The position numbers and the translations under genes are program-made. Positions 1 through 5,813 of a stretch of DNA of 7,479 nt are shown here, piece after piece; the first letter of the stretch is position 1; each line of letters begins with the position of its first letter. The stretch is from JBECKR01 sp040235415. Its GTDB lineage: Bacteria; Acidobacteriota; Polarisedimenticolia; Polarisedimenticolales; Polarisedimenticolaceae. The notes beneath the pieces are model-generated. The model did not search any database. It was not told where the DNA came from and was given only the letters and a program-made list of their open reading frames with translations. The stretch is from positions 1 to 7,479 of the forward strand of contig JBECKR010000137.1 of NCBI GenBank assembly GCA_040235415.1. The letters run 5' to 3'.

Positions 1-1046
1 ACGATCGTGTCGAGGTCGCCGCGCAGGCGCCGCCGCAGCCCCTCGGGGCTCACCGCCCGCGCCTGCGCACGCTCCGCCGCGGCGCCGGCCGTGGCGGCGG
101 CGCTCGGCCGTACCGGGTCGTCCTCCAGGATCGCGCGCTGCACCTCGACGATCGTCCTCCCGGCGCCCTCGAACGGACGCCGGCCGGTGAGGATCTCGTA
201 CAGCAGCACGCCGAGGGCGTAGACGTCGGTCGCGGTCGTCGCCGCCTCGCCTCGGATCTGCTCGGGGGCGGCGTACGCCGGCGTCATGACGCGCGTCACG
301 GTCCGGGTCGGCGCGCCTTCCGCGGCGTGCGGGTCGAGCACGGCCGCGATCCCGAAATCGAGCAGCCGCACCGCGCCGTCCGGCGTCACCAGGATGTTGC
401 CCGGCTTGAGGTCGCGGTGGACCACGAGGTTGGCGTGGGCGTGGCCGACGGCGTCGCAGACCTGCAGGAAGCGTTCGAGCCGCGCGCCGACCGGAAGCCG
501 CCGCCCGTCGCAGTCCTCCGTGATCGGACGGCCCTCGACGTACTCCATGGCGAAGTACGGCACGCCGTCGGCCGAGACTCCGCCGTCGATCAGCCGCGCG
601 ATGTTGGGGTGCTCCAGCCGCGCCAGGATCTGCCGCTCCTGCAGGAACCTCCGCATCAGGCGGCGGTCGGTGGCCCCGGCGCCGAGCAGCTTGAGCGCGA
701 CGCGCTGCTCGAACTGGCCGTCCGCGCGCTCTGCGAGGTAGACCACTCCCATCCCGCCGCGTCCGATCTCGCGGACGATCCGGAACGGCCCGATCGGGTG
801 CCCCGCGGGGAGCGCGGAAAACTCCGCGTCGCCGGGGAGGTCCCTCAGGGCGGCCTCGAGGCCGCCCTCGAGGAACCCCCCGGCGCCGTCCGCGGCATCG
901 AGCAGGGACTCGACGCGGCGCCGGAGCTCGGGATCGCCGGCACAGGCACGGTCGAGGAACGCCGCGCGCGCGCCGGAGGCGAGATCGAGCGCCTCGTCGA
1001 GCACGGCCTCGACGCGCTTCCATGTTTCGGGGTCGATGCCGCCCAT
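1..1046 (-). CDS. Ser/Thr protein kinase (Hanks type), 3' end cut by window edge
   Basis: Transfers phosphate from ATP to Ser/Thr residues of proteins not identifiable here. The reverse strand is open from ATG at 1046 to the left edge (348 full codons, no stop). Residues 1-70 form an N-terminal helical module with W9 and the pattern RVEAVLDEAL...AFLDRACAGDPELRRRVESLL, typical of large kinases of Acidobacteriota and relatives. The kinase domain starts near residue 85: glycine loop GRGGMGVV (95-102), VALK lysine K119, alpha-C glutamate E137, catalytic HRDLKPGN (210-217), DFG (230-232), and APE (260-262) following an activation segment with several Thr. All catalytic residues are present, so it should be active. 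It ends at RGDLDTI, a spot that in relatives precedes the last kinase helices and often a transmembrane segment and TPR repeats; those would lie beyond the edge. The SD before ATG is weak. It lies 63 bp downstream of the small membrane-protein gene on the same strand, so co-transcription is likely. Confidence 0.95.
   Translation of the reverse strand, partial: MGGIDPETWKRVEAVLDEALDLASGARAAFLDRACAGDPELRRRVESLLDAADGAGGFLEGGLEAALRDLPGDAEFSALPAGHPIGPFRIVREIGRGGMGVVYLAERADGQFEQRVALKLLGAGATDRRLMRRFLQERQILARLEHPNIARLIDGGVSADGVPYFAMEYVEGRPITEDCDGRRLPVGARLERFLQVCDAVGHAHANLVVHRDLKPGNILVTPDGAVRLLDFGIAAVLDPHAAEGAPTRTVTRVMTPAYAAPEQIRGEAATTATDVYALGVLLYEILTGRRPFEGAGRTIVEVQRAILEDDPVRPSAAATAGAAAERAQARAVSPEGLRRRLRGDLDTI
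847..868. repeat. 22-bp perfect palindrome inside the kinase gene
   Basis: The 11 bases AGGGCGGCCTC (847-857) are followed immediately by their exact reverse complement (858-868), with CTCGAG at the centre. It falls in the linker between the N-terminal module and the kinase domain (about residues 60-67, LEGGLEAAL on the minus strand). The palindrome is certain; any function as cruciform, mRNA hairpin or binding site is unproven. Confidence 0.6.
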
Positions 1047-1109
1047 GGGGCGATCGTCGGTCCTGCAAGGCCGTGAGGCAAGAGGTTTGGCCCGGCACCC
1101 GGCCACGCC

Positions 1110-1346
1110 TCAGAAGCCGGACCTCGATGCGGTCGCCGCCCCGCAGCGGCAGTGCTCGCGCCGGACGGCGAGCACGAGGCCGACGGCGATCAGCGCCAAG
1201 CCCACGATGTAGTGCGACAGCAGGCCGCCCGCGAGAACGAGCGCGGTCGGCACGAAGAGGACGCCCGGGGACGCGGGCGAGGCGGGGCGGCCGCACTCCG
1301 GACAGCGGCTCGCGTCGTGTCGGCGGCGGCTCCGGTTCTCGGCCAT
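1110..1346 (-). CDS. small two-helix membrane protein with N- and C-terminal Cys pairs (unknown function)
   Basis: I do not recognise a named family. The 78-residue product starts with a basic stretch (RSRRRH), then CPEC (C15, C18), a hydrophobic span from about residue 28 to 61 that can form two membrane helices around a short turn near LSHY, then CRC (C66, C68) and a short tail. The four cysteines sit on the same side of the membrane if the span is a hairpin, and could together bind a metal such as zinc; this is inference. Support for a real gene: a coherent hydropathy pattern, the position just upstream of the kinase on the same strand, and a promoter-like sequence directly before the ATG. 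There is no Shine-Dalgarno sequence, so the start rests on the first ATG and the promoter spacing. It could be an accessory gene of the kinase or an unrelated small protein; a spurious frame cannot be excluded. Confidence 0.6.
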   Translation of the reverse strand: MAENRSRRRHDASRCPECGRPASPASPGVLFVPTALVLAGGLLSHYIVGLALIAVGLVLAVRREHCRCGAATASRSGF

Positions 1347-1355
1347 TGGAATGGA

Positions 1356-1382
1356 ATTATGACATAAGATGGTTCCTGTCCA
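1356..1382 (-). promoter_or_regulatory. putative promoter of the small membrane protein (leaderless-type)
   Basis: On the minus strand TGGACA (1382-1377) is followed after 15 nt by CATAAT (1361-1356), preceded by TGT as in an extended -10. The -35 matches TTGACA at 5 of 6 and the -10 matches TATAAT at 5 of 6; the 15-nt spacer is short. The gene's ATG begins only 10 bases past the -10, so a transcript would start at or a few bases before the ATG, in keeping with the absence of an SD. The patch is AT-rich against its surroundings. Confidence 0.45.
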
Positions 1383-1394
1383 TTTGGGGGGGAG

Positions 1395-1448
1395 ATGACA
1401 GAAAAAGCCAACATCAGGACCGATTCTGATCTCTGTCGATGTCGTTGA
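1395..1448 (+). CDS. possible 17-codon upstream ORF overlapping the lnt start
   Basis: A short frame (M-T-E-K-A-N-I-R-T-D-S-D-L-C-R-C-R, stop at 1446-1448) begins after a run of seven G and AG, and overlaps the first codons of lnt in another frame. Lnt's own ATG has no visible SD, so reading of this leader could couple ribosomes to lnt. The G-run sits very close to the ATG, and no promoter on this strand is obvious. This is a speculative call. Confidence 0.2.
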   Translation: MTEKANIRTDSDLCRCR

Positions 1449-3013
1449 GACATTCCTCCGGCAAGCCCATCGCCGGACTCGCCGTCGCGGGAGCCGCGCT
1501 CGTCCTGGGGTATCCGCCGTTCTCGATCCCCGTGGTTCCGTTCGTGGGACTGGTGCCGCTGCTCGTGTTCCTCGAACGCCCGCGCCCGACCGGGGAGTGC
1601 GCGCTCGGCACCGCGGCGTTCGCGATCCCGTACATCGTCGGGACGACCGGGTGGCTGTTCCTGCTGGCGCGGTTCACTCCGGCGGGAGCGGCCGGCGCGG
1701 CGATCGCGGAGGTCCTGCAGATCGGCACGTTCGGTTTCTTCGCCGCCGGCTTCGTCGTATCCCGCCGGCTGGCGCGCGTCCCGATGGCCGTCGCGGCGCC
1801 GGTGCTGTGGGTCGTCGGCGAGCACGCCCGAACGTACGGCGACCTGAGCTTCGCATGGGCGACGCTCGGATCGTCGCTGTCGGACTGGCCCCGGCTGATC
1901 CAGCACGCCGATCTGATCGGCGTGTGGGGGTTGTCGCTGTGGCTCGTCCTCGTGAACGCGCTCGTCGCGACGGCGATCTCCGGTTCCCGAACCCGTCGCG
2001 TACGGATCGCGGCCGCGGCCGCGGCGGTCGCGGCGGTGGGGCTCGCGCTGGGCTACGGAGCGGCGCGCATCTCGTGGCTCGGAGCCGACCTCGACCGCGC
2101 GCCGCGCCTGCGGGTCGCCGCGGTGCAGCCGAACATCCCGCAGCGACTGAAGTGGAGCGCGGCCGCGCGGAACGAGAACGTCGCCGCGCTCGGGGACGTC
2201 GTTCGCTCCGCGGAGGGCGCCGCTCCGGATCTCGTGGTCGCCCCCGAGGCGTCCCTTCCCCTGGTCGTCGCGGCGGAGGCGGACCGGCTCCCGCCGGCCG
2301 TCGCGTCGGGCACCCGGCCGCTGCTGCTGGGAATCGTGCGCGGGATCGGGGGGCTCGTTCCCGCGGAGGAGGACGGGGTCCGGGGATACCGCTACGCGCG
2401 GCACCGCAACTCCGCGGTGCTCGTCGCGCCGGACCGCTCGATCCTCGGCGTGCACGACAAGACCGTGCTCGTGCCGATGACCGAGGCGATCCCGTTCCGA
2501 CGCGTCTTCGGGTTCCTGTTGCCGTTCATGCGCCGGCAGTTCGGCCGCTTCGAGGCGGGCGGCCCGCCCCGCCCGATCGAGCTCGACACCGACGGCCGCA
2601 CGGTCCGGCTCGGCGTGCTGATCTGCTTCGAGGCGCTCGAGCCGGCGGACGTCCGCGAAGTCGTCGATCGCGGGGCCGACGTGCTCGTCCACATCACGAA
2701 CGACGCGTGGTTCGGCGGCTCCAACATGCCGGCGCAGCACCTCGGCCTCGCCGCGCTCCGCGCGATCGAGACCCGCCGCGCGATCGTGCGCTCGGCGAAC
2801 ACCGGGATCACGGCGCTCATCGACCCGCTCGGCGAGGTCACCGCCCGGGCCCCCGCCGACGAGCGGGCCGTGTTGCTCGGCGACGTGCGGCTGTCGCACG
2901 TCACGACGGTGTACGACCGCACCGGCGATCTCGCGCTGGTCCTGGCGTACGCCGGGGCGGCGCTGCTGCTCCTCGACGCCGCCCGCGGCGGACGGCGCGG
3001 CTCCCGGACGTAG
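1439..3013 (+). CDS. lnt: apolipoprotein N-acyltransferase
   Basis: Transfers an acyl chain from phospholipid to the N-terminal Cys of apolipoproteins in the inner membrane, the last step of lipoprotein maturation in diderm bacteria. At 524 residues it is close to the E. coli enzyme (512). Residues 1-210 hold about seven hydrophobic segments (for example 11-29, 58-78, 82-106, 160-180, 190-208). The nitrilase-like catalytic domain runs from about 223 to 490, with one more membrane helix near 497-513. The triad is visible: E270 in VVAPEAS, K341 in VHDKTVLVP, C396 in LICFE. Other family landmarks are NIPQRLKW (232-239), TNDAWFG (420-426) and RSANTGITA (451-459). E349 in VPMTEAIPF replaces the usual VPFGEYVPF context; F397 stands where many members have Tyr. 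ATG 1439 is the first start after an in-frame stop at 1427-1429, but no SD is visible. It is convergent with the next gene. Confidence 0.96.
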   Translation: MSLRHSSGKPIAGLAVAGAALVLGYPPFSIPVVPFVGLVPLLVFLERPRPTGECALGTAAFAIPYIVGTTGWLFLLARFTPAGAAGAAIAEVLQIGTFGFFAAGFVVSRRLARVPMAVAAPVLWVVGEHARTYGDLSFAWATLGSSLSDWPRLIQHADLIGVWGLSLWLVLVNALVATAISGSRTRRVRIAAAAAAVAAVGLALGYGAARISWLGADLDRAPRLRVAAVQPNIPQRLKWSAAARNENVAALGDVVRSAEGAAPDLVVAPEASLPLVVAAEADRLPPAVASGTRPLLLGIVRGIGGLVPAEEDGVRGYRYARHRNSAVLVAPDRSILGVHDKTVLVPMTEAIPFRRVFGFLLPFMRRQFGRFEAGGPPRPIELDTDGRTVRLGVLICFEALEPADVREVVDRGADVLVHITNDAWFGGSNMPAQHLGLAALRAIETRRAIVRSANTGITALIDPLGEVTARAPADERAVLLGDVRLSHVTTVYDRTGDLALVLAYAGAALLLLDAARGGRRGSRT

Positions 3014-3032
3014 CGGTCCTCGCGGGCAAAGC

Positions 3033-3055
3033 CGGCGGGGGATTGCCCCCCGCCG
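3033..3055. terminator. hairpin terminator candidate between convergent genes
   Basis: CGGCGGGGG (3033-3041) pairs perfectly with CCCCCGCCG (3047-3055) across a 5-base loop, giving a 9-bp stem about 20 bases after the lnt stop. There is no T-run on either side, so it is at best a non-canonical terminator, possibly working in both directions. Confidence 0.5.
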
Positions 3056-3058
3056 AGG

Positions 3059-3100
3059 CCGGCGGAGCCGGGCGAACGCTTCCGCTCGGCGCCGACGCCG
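3059..3100. terminator. two further small hairpins in the convergent gap
   Basis: CCGGC-GGA-GCCGG (3059-3071) and CGGCG-CCGA-CGCCG (3087-3100) are perfect 5-bp inverted repeats. The second lies 10 bases beyond the stop of the minus-strand membrane-protein gene and could help end that transcript. No T-run is present, and short GC hairpins are frequent at this base composition. Confidence 0.3.
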
Positions 3101-3109
3101 CGGTTCCGA

Positions 3110-3784
3110 TCAGACGCCGCGCAGGCCGGCGATCATCTTGGCGCCGACGGTGGTGCCGCTCAGCAGGACCGAGAAGCCGCCGGCGAGCAGCCCGACGAGC
3201 ACGAGCGTCAGCGGGTCCACGCCGATGACGGCGAGGACGCCGAGCACGACCGCCGAGATCCCGATCAGCACCTGGGCGCCGGCCGCCGCGGAGACGGCCT
3301 CGCGGGCGACGATGCGCGCAGACTCGGAATCGTGGTGCGCGGAGAGGTGCAGGGCGTTCAAGCGCGCCGTCGCCGCGCTCCCGAGGAGCAGGGCGCCGCC
3401 GAGCACGATCAAGGCGATCGACATCAGCGCGATCGAAGCGACGCCGACGAGCGCCAGGACGCCGAGCACGAGCACCGCGAGGCCGCCGAGCGACTCCGCG
3501 GACATCCCGCTCTCGAGAGCGGTCGCCGAGTGCCGATCCTCCGTGGTCTCTCGCAGCAGCTCGGAGAACCGCGTCAGGATCGCGCCGCCTTCCAAGAACA
3601 GCGCCGCGCCGGCCGCGATCGTCGCGATCGCGGCGAGGTAGCCCGGAAAGACTCCCGAGAGCCCGACGATCGCGAGGACGCAAGCCGCGGCTCCACCGAT
3701 CGTCTCGGACATCGAGCCTCCCGCGACGAGCTCCATGGATCTCCGGGTCTCGTGTTCCAAGGTCTGGACGTGAGCGTTGGCCAT
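3110..3784 (-). CDS. six-helix membrane protein made of three repeats (unknown function)
   Basis: I do not know a named family. The 224-residue protein has a short hydrophilic N-terminus (about 1-24, with LEHETRRSMELV) and three similar units spaced about 70 residues apart: 24-72, 94-141 and 165-216. Each unit opens with a small-residue stretch (IGGAAA at 29-34, LGGLAV at 99-104, IGISAV at 174-179), then VLxIxGL-type helix, a short turn, a second helix rich in Ala/Gly/Leu, and a basic residue at the end (R72, R141, K216). The linkers (73-93, 142-164) are charged and contain His and Glu. The predicted topology is six helices in the inner membrane with no signal peptide. The start is well supported: TAGGAG lies nine bases before ATG 3784. 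It has its own divergent leader and no partner on the same strand. Role unknown; transport or membrane stress are only guesses. Confidence 0.85.
   Translation of the reverse strand: MANAHVQTLEHETRRSMELVAGGSMSETIGGAAACVLAIVGLSGVFPGYLAAIATIAAGAALFLEGGAILTRFSELLRETTEDRHSATALESGMSAESLGGLAVLVLGVLALVGVASIALMSIALIVLGGALLLGSAATARLNALHLSAHHDSESARIVAREAVSAAAGAQVLIGISAVVLGVLAVIGVDPLTLVLVGLLAGGFSVLLSGTTVGAKMIAGLRGV
3612..3634. repeat. 10-bp inverted repeat within the membrane-protein gene
   Basis: GCCGCGATCG (3612-3621) and CGATCGCGGC (3625-3634) are exact reverse complements around TCG. The segment encodes alternating Ala/Ile of the second helix (AAIATIAA), so codon choice alone could produce it. Confidence 0.4.
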
Positions 3785-4110
3785 TTCGATGTTCTCCTAT
3801 TCCGGTTCCGGTCCCCGCGGGCCGGAACGATCCCAATCCGTCTACTTCGAGCGTCGCACCGCGGACCGGCGCCGACCATCGGGCGGAGTCGCGGTTCGGG
3901 CTCCGGCGGATTCCGAGGGCCGCCGCATCGGGCGATGTCCGAAGTCGCCGTGCGATCCGGCCCGACGTCGTGCCGGGAGGGAACGATGAGCCGATGCGAA
4001 ACCGGTACGTCGAAACGGCTCGATCAGGTAAATGTTACGGCACCCGGGACTTCGGGAGTCCGGCGGATTCGACGGAATCTCGACGTTGGCATCGACGTTG
4101 CGGACATTTG

Positions 4111-4125
4111 GTCGAGAAGCTCGAC
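4111..4125. promoter_or_regulatory. palindrome GTCGAG-AAG-CTCGAC (possible operator or leader hairpin)
   Basis: Perfect 6-bp arms around AAG, 59 bases before the DUF6600-type start and just after the 9-base direct repeat. It could be a protein-binding site or a small hairpin in the 5' leader. No regulator can be named. Confidence 0.3.
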
Positions 4126-4168
4126 GCGGATCCCGGCCGCTCCGGACCGTGACCGCGTCGTGACGCCG

Positions 4169-4179
4169 AAAGGAGGTGA
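4169..4179 (+). promoter_or_regulatory. near-perfect Shine-Dalgarno sequence
   Basis: AAAGGAGGTGA matches the anti-SD tail of 16S rRNA over ten bases, ending four bases before ATG 4184 (GGAGG to ATG is seven bases). It is much stronger than any other ribosome site in the window and fixes the start of the gene behind it. Confidence 0.85.
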
Positions 4180-4183
4180 CGTC

Positions 4184-5029
4184 ATGAAGCGAATGAACGC
4201 GGTCCTCCTCGCGGCCTCCGTAGCCCTTGCCGGATGCGTCTACACGCCGGTGGCTCACGCGGGCGTGTCGTTCGATCTGTACTACTCGAGTCTGGGACGG
4301 AGCGGCACGTGGCTCGTGTCGGCGAACTACGGCCGCGTGTGGCAACCGGCGGTGTACTCGCCGGGGTGGAATCCGTACTACGACGGTCGTTGGGAATACA
4401 GCGATCTGGGCTGGACGTGGGTCTCGGACTACGCCTGGGGGGCCATCCCCTATCACTACGGCACGTGGGCGCTCGACCCGTCGCTCGGCTGGGTCTGGAT
4501 TCCCGGCTACGTCTGGGCGCCGTCGTGGGTCGTGTTCCGCGAGGGAGCCGGCACGATCGGCTGGGCCCCGGTTCCACCGGACTTCTCGATCGGCGCGTCG
4601 CTCGGCGCGGCGTCGCCGCCCGAGGCGGCGTTCGTCTTCGTGCCGGCGGACGACTTCACGAGCCGCAGGATCCGCCGTCACGTGCTACCGCGGGCCGGAC
4701 GGAACGCCGAGTACCGCCGCACCCGGGAGGTCGGAGGTCCCGAGATCGGGCGCGGCGTCGTCGTCAACCGCGGCCTGTCGGTCCGACGAGTCGAACGGGC
4801 CGTCGGAGGCCCGGTCCACCCCGTGCCGATCGCCCGCGTCTCTCGCGCGGCCCCGTTCGATCGCGTCACCCGGCGGCAGATCGCGGCCCCGGAGCACGGT
4901 CCGGGACGTCCGATCCGTGCGGCCGAACCGCGCCACGAGCCGCCGCACGCCGGCCGTGGGGAGCGCGGCGGGCACGGCCGCGGTCGCGGACACGCAGGAC
5001 ATCGACACGACAACCATGGGCAGCACTAA
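4184..5029 (+). CDS. DUF6600-type Trp/Tyr-rich exported protein with His-rich tail, probable lipoprotein
   Basis: Function unknown; the family is found in cell envelopes. Of 281 residues, 1-18 read as a lipoprotein signal (basic MKR, hydrophobic core, lipobox LAGC with C18), though AHA|G after residue 26 is also a fair signal peptidase I site. Residues 45-132 are the DUF6600-like core: GRVWQPAVYSPGWNPYYDG (50-68), W70, GWTWVSDYAWG (76-86), PYHYGTW (89-95), GWVWIPGYVWAP (102-113) and GWAPVPP (126-132), a regular spacing of W, Y, G and P. Residues 160-250 are basic and low in hydrophobic residues. The last 32 residues hold eight His among Gly and Arg (ending GHRHDNHGQH), which may bind metal or anionic surfaces. 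The start is fixed by signal peptide and SD. The SYLF gene follows after 16 bp in the same direction, so the two form an operon. The family assignment is from memory of the motif pattern. Confidence 0.85.
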   Translation: MKRMNAVLLAASVALAGCVYTPVAHAGVSFDLYYSSLGRSGTWLVSANYGRVWQPAVYSPGWNPYYDGRWEYSDLGWTWVSDYAWGAIPYHYGTWALDPSLGWVWIPGYVWAPSWVVFREGAGTIGWAPVPPDFSIGASLGAASPPEAAFVFVPADDFTSRRIRRHVLPRAGRNAEYRRTREVGGPEIGRGVVVNRGLSVRRVERAVGGPVHPVPIARVSRAAPFDRVTRRQIAAPEHGPGRPIRAAEPRHEPPHAGRGERGGHGRGRGHAGHRHDNHGQH

Positions 5030-5045
5030 GCGAAAGGAGTCCGAC

Positions 5046-5735
5046 ATGAAAGCACTCGTTCCCGCGGCGCTCGCGCTCGCGCTCGCCGCTCCGGCCGCGG
5101 TCGCTGCGGAATCGCCGCAGACGGCCCGCATCGACCAAGCCCGACACGTCCTGGCGTCGTCGGTCACCGCGCCCGACAAGGGCATCCCGAAGGAGCTCCT
5201 GGAGCGCGCCGAGTGCGTCGGCGTTTTCCCGGGGCTGACGAAAGGGGCGTTCGTCGTCGGCGGCGAGTTCGGCAAGGGGGTGTTCACCTGCCGCCAGGCG
5301 AACGGCCGCATGGGGCCGCCGGCGTTCTTCACGATCGCCGGAGGGAGCATCGGTTGGCAGTTCGGAGGCGAGGAGGCCGATCTCGTACTGCTGGTCATGA
5401 ACCCGGACGGCCTGCAGCACCTCCTGGCCGACCGCTTCAAGCTCGGCGGCGAGGCCTCGGCGGTCGCGGGCCCGGTCGGGCGGACCGCGGAGGCGGCGAC
5501 GGACGCCCAGCTGCACGCCGAGATCCTGTCGTGGTCGCGCTCGCGTGGCGCGTTCCTGGGAGCCTCGGTCGAGGGTGACGTCCTGAAGCCGGACCGCGAC
5601 GCCAACGCGCGGTTCTACGGCAAGCCGGTGGACGCGCGCGACGTCCTCGAGGGGAAGGGCGTTCGCGTCCCGGAGAGGGCGCAGGCGTTCGTGGACGTCG
5701 CGAGCCGGTATACCCGGCGCGAGGGCAAGTCCTGA
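5046..5735 (+). CDS. SYLF (Ysc84-like) domain exported protein
   Basis: SYLF domains bind phosphoinositides and other lipids in eukaryotes; bacterial members are exported proteins of largely unknown role. The 229-residue product has a signal peptide (KALVPAALALALAAPAAVAA, cleavage likely after A20 or A21). The SYLF domain covers about 27-225: IPKELLERAECVGVFPGL (47-64), GAFVVGGEFGKGV (67-79), SIGWQFGGEEADLVLLVM (101-118), FKLGGEASAVAGPVGR (131-146), a Ser/Arg stretch (162-167) then GAFLGASVEGD (168-178), and RFYG (189-192). Length is normal for a stand-alone bacterial member. There is one Cys in ECVGVF (C57) and one in FTCR (C82), which might form a disulfide in the periplasm. AAAGGAG five to ten bases before the ATG supports the start. 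It is the second gene of the operon with the DUF6600-type protein and is followed by a strong hairpin. Confidence 0.93.
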   Translation: MKALVPAALALALAAPAAVAAESPQTARIDQARHVLASSVTAPDKGIPKELLERAECVGVFPGLTKGAFVVGGEFGKGVFTCRQANGRMGPPAFFTIAGGSIGWQFGGEEADLVLLVMNPDGLQHLLADRFKLGGEASAVAGPVGRTAEAATDAQLHAEILSWSRSRGAFLGASVEGDVLKPDRDANARFYGKPVDARDVLEGKGVRVPERAQAFVDVASRYTRREGKS

Positions 5736-5740
5736 GGCGA

Positions 5741-5774
5741 GCCCCCGCGGTCTCGTTGTGGACCGTTCGGGGGC
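5741..5774 (+). terminator. strong hairpin terminator after the SYLF gene
   Basis: GCCCCCG (5741-5747) pairs with CGGGGGC (5768-5774); inside, CGGTC (5748-5752) pairs with GACCG (5761-5765), leaving a TT bulge and an 8-base loop. That is 12 bp of stem starting five bases after the stop codon. A T-run is lacking, so it may act as a U-less or Rho-assisted terminator, separating the DUF6600/SYLF operon from the nickel operon. Confidence 0.65.
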
Positions 5775-5784
5775 ACAGACGCCG

Positions 5785-5813
5785 TTGATCCGATCGAGCC
5801 CCGGTGGTATGAA
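5785..5813 (+). promoter_or_regulatory. putative sigma-70 promoter of the nikR operon
   Basis: TTGATC (5785-5790) and TATGAA (5808-5813) are separated by exactly 17 bases; each matches its consensus at four of six positions. Transcription would start near 5820, leaving a leader of about 24 bases before the nikR ATG. Confidence 0.5.

Larger units (their letters stand above)
3785..4183. other. 399-bp divergent non-coding region
   Basis: This separates the minus-strand membrane protein from the DUF6600-type gene. It holds the SD of the minus gene (CTCCT on the plus strand, 3794-3798), a hairpin in that gene's leader (TTCCGG 3806-3811 with CCGGAA 3822-3827, extendable inward), a short dyad GTAA-ATG-TTAC (4028-4038), a bulged hairpin (4044-4063), a 9-base direct repeat TCGACGTTG (4080-4088 and 4092-4100) and a palindrome (4111-4125). 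The plus frame of the downstream gene stays open across this whole stretch, with an alternative ATG at 3986 behind GGGAGGGAACG. I reject that start because 4184 has both a signal peptide and a far better SD. No clear sigma-70 promoter could be assigned. Confidence 0.6.

Noticed and set aside
327..1076. Plus-strand frame opposite the kinase
   Set aside because: The minus strand carries every kinase motif in order; the plus reading has no recognisable domain.
1346..1374. Plus-strand promoter for lnt (TTGGAA with a TAAGAT box)
   Set aside because: The spacer is only 13 bases and no better -10 lies at 16-18 bases, so no lnt promoter could be assigned.
1990..2040. GCGGCC-type repeats within lnt
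   Set aside because: They only encode the Ala-rich last helix before the catalytic domain; no array structure.
1190..2899. Long minus-strand frame (569 codons) antisense to lnt
   Set aside because: It is extremely rich in Arg, Asp and Gln with no domain, the usual mirror of a GC-rich gene; the plus frame has the complete Lnt catalytic triad.
1597..3228. Plus-strand frame (543 codons) shifted against lnt
   Set aside because: Arg/Gly/Pro-rich low-complexity product, no start signal and no family; it is a frame shadow of lnt.
4028..4038. Dyad GTAA-ATG-TTAC as a second NikR-type site
   Set aside because: Four-base arms and a three-base centre do not fit the long spacing of NikR sites; likely chance.
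3970..4152. 60-codon plus-strand frame in the divergent region
   Set aside because: No SD at its start, no domain, composition like other shadows.
3986..4183. N-terminal extension of the DUF6600-type protein from ATG 3986 with GGGAGGG upstream
   Set aside because: It would bury the signal peptide behind 66 residues of non-hydrophobic sequence, and the SD before 4184 is far better.
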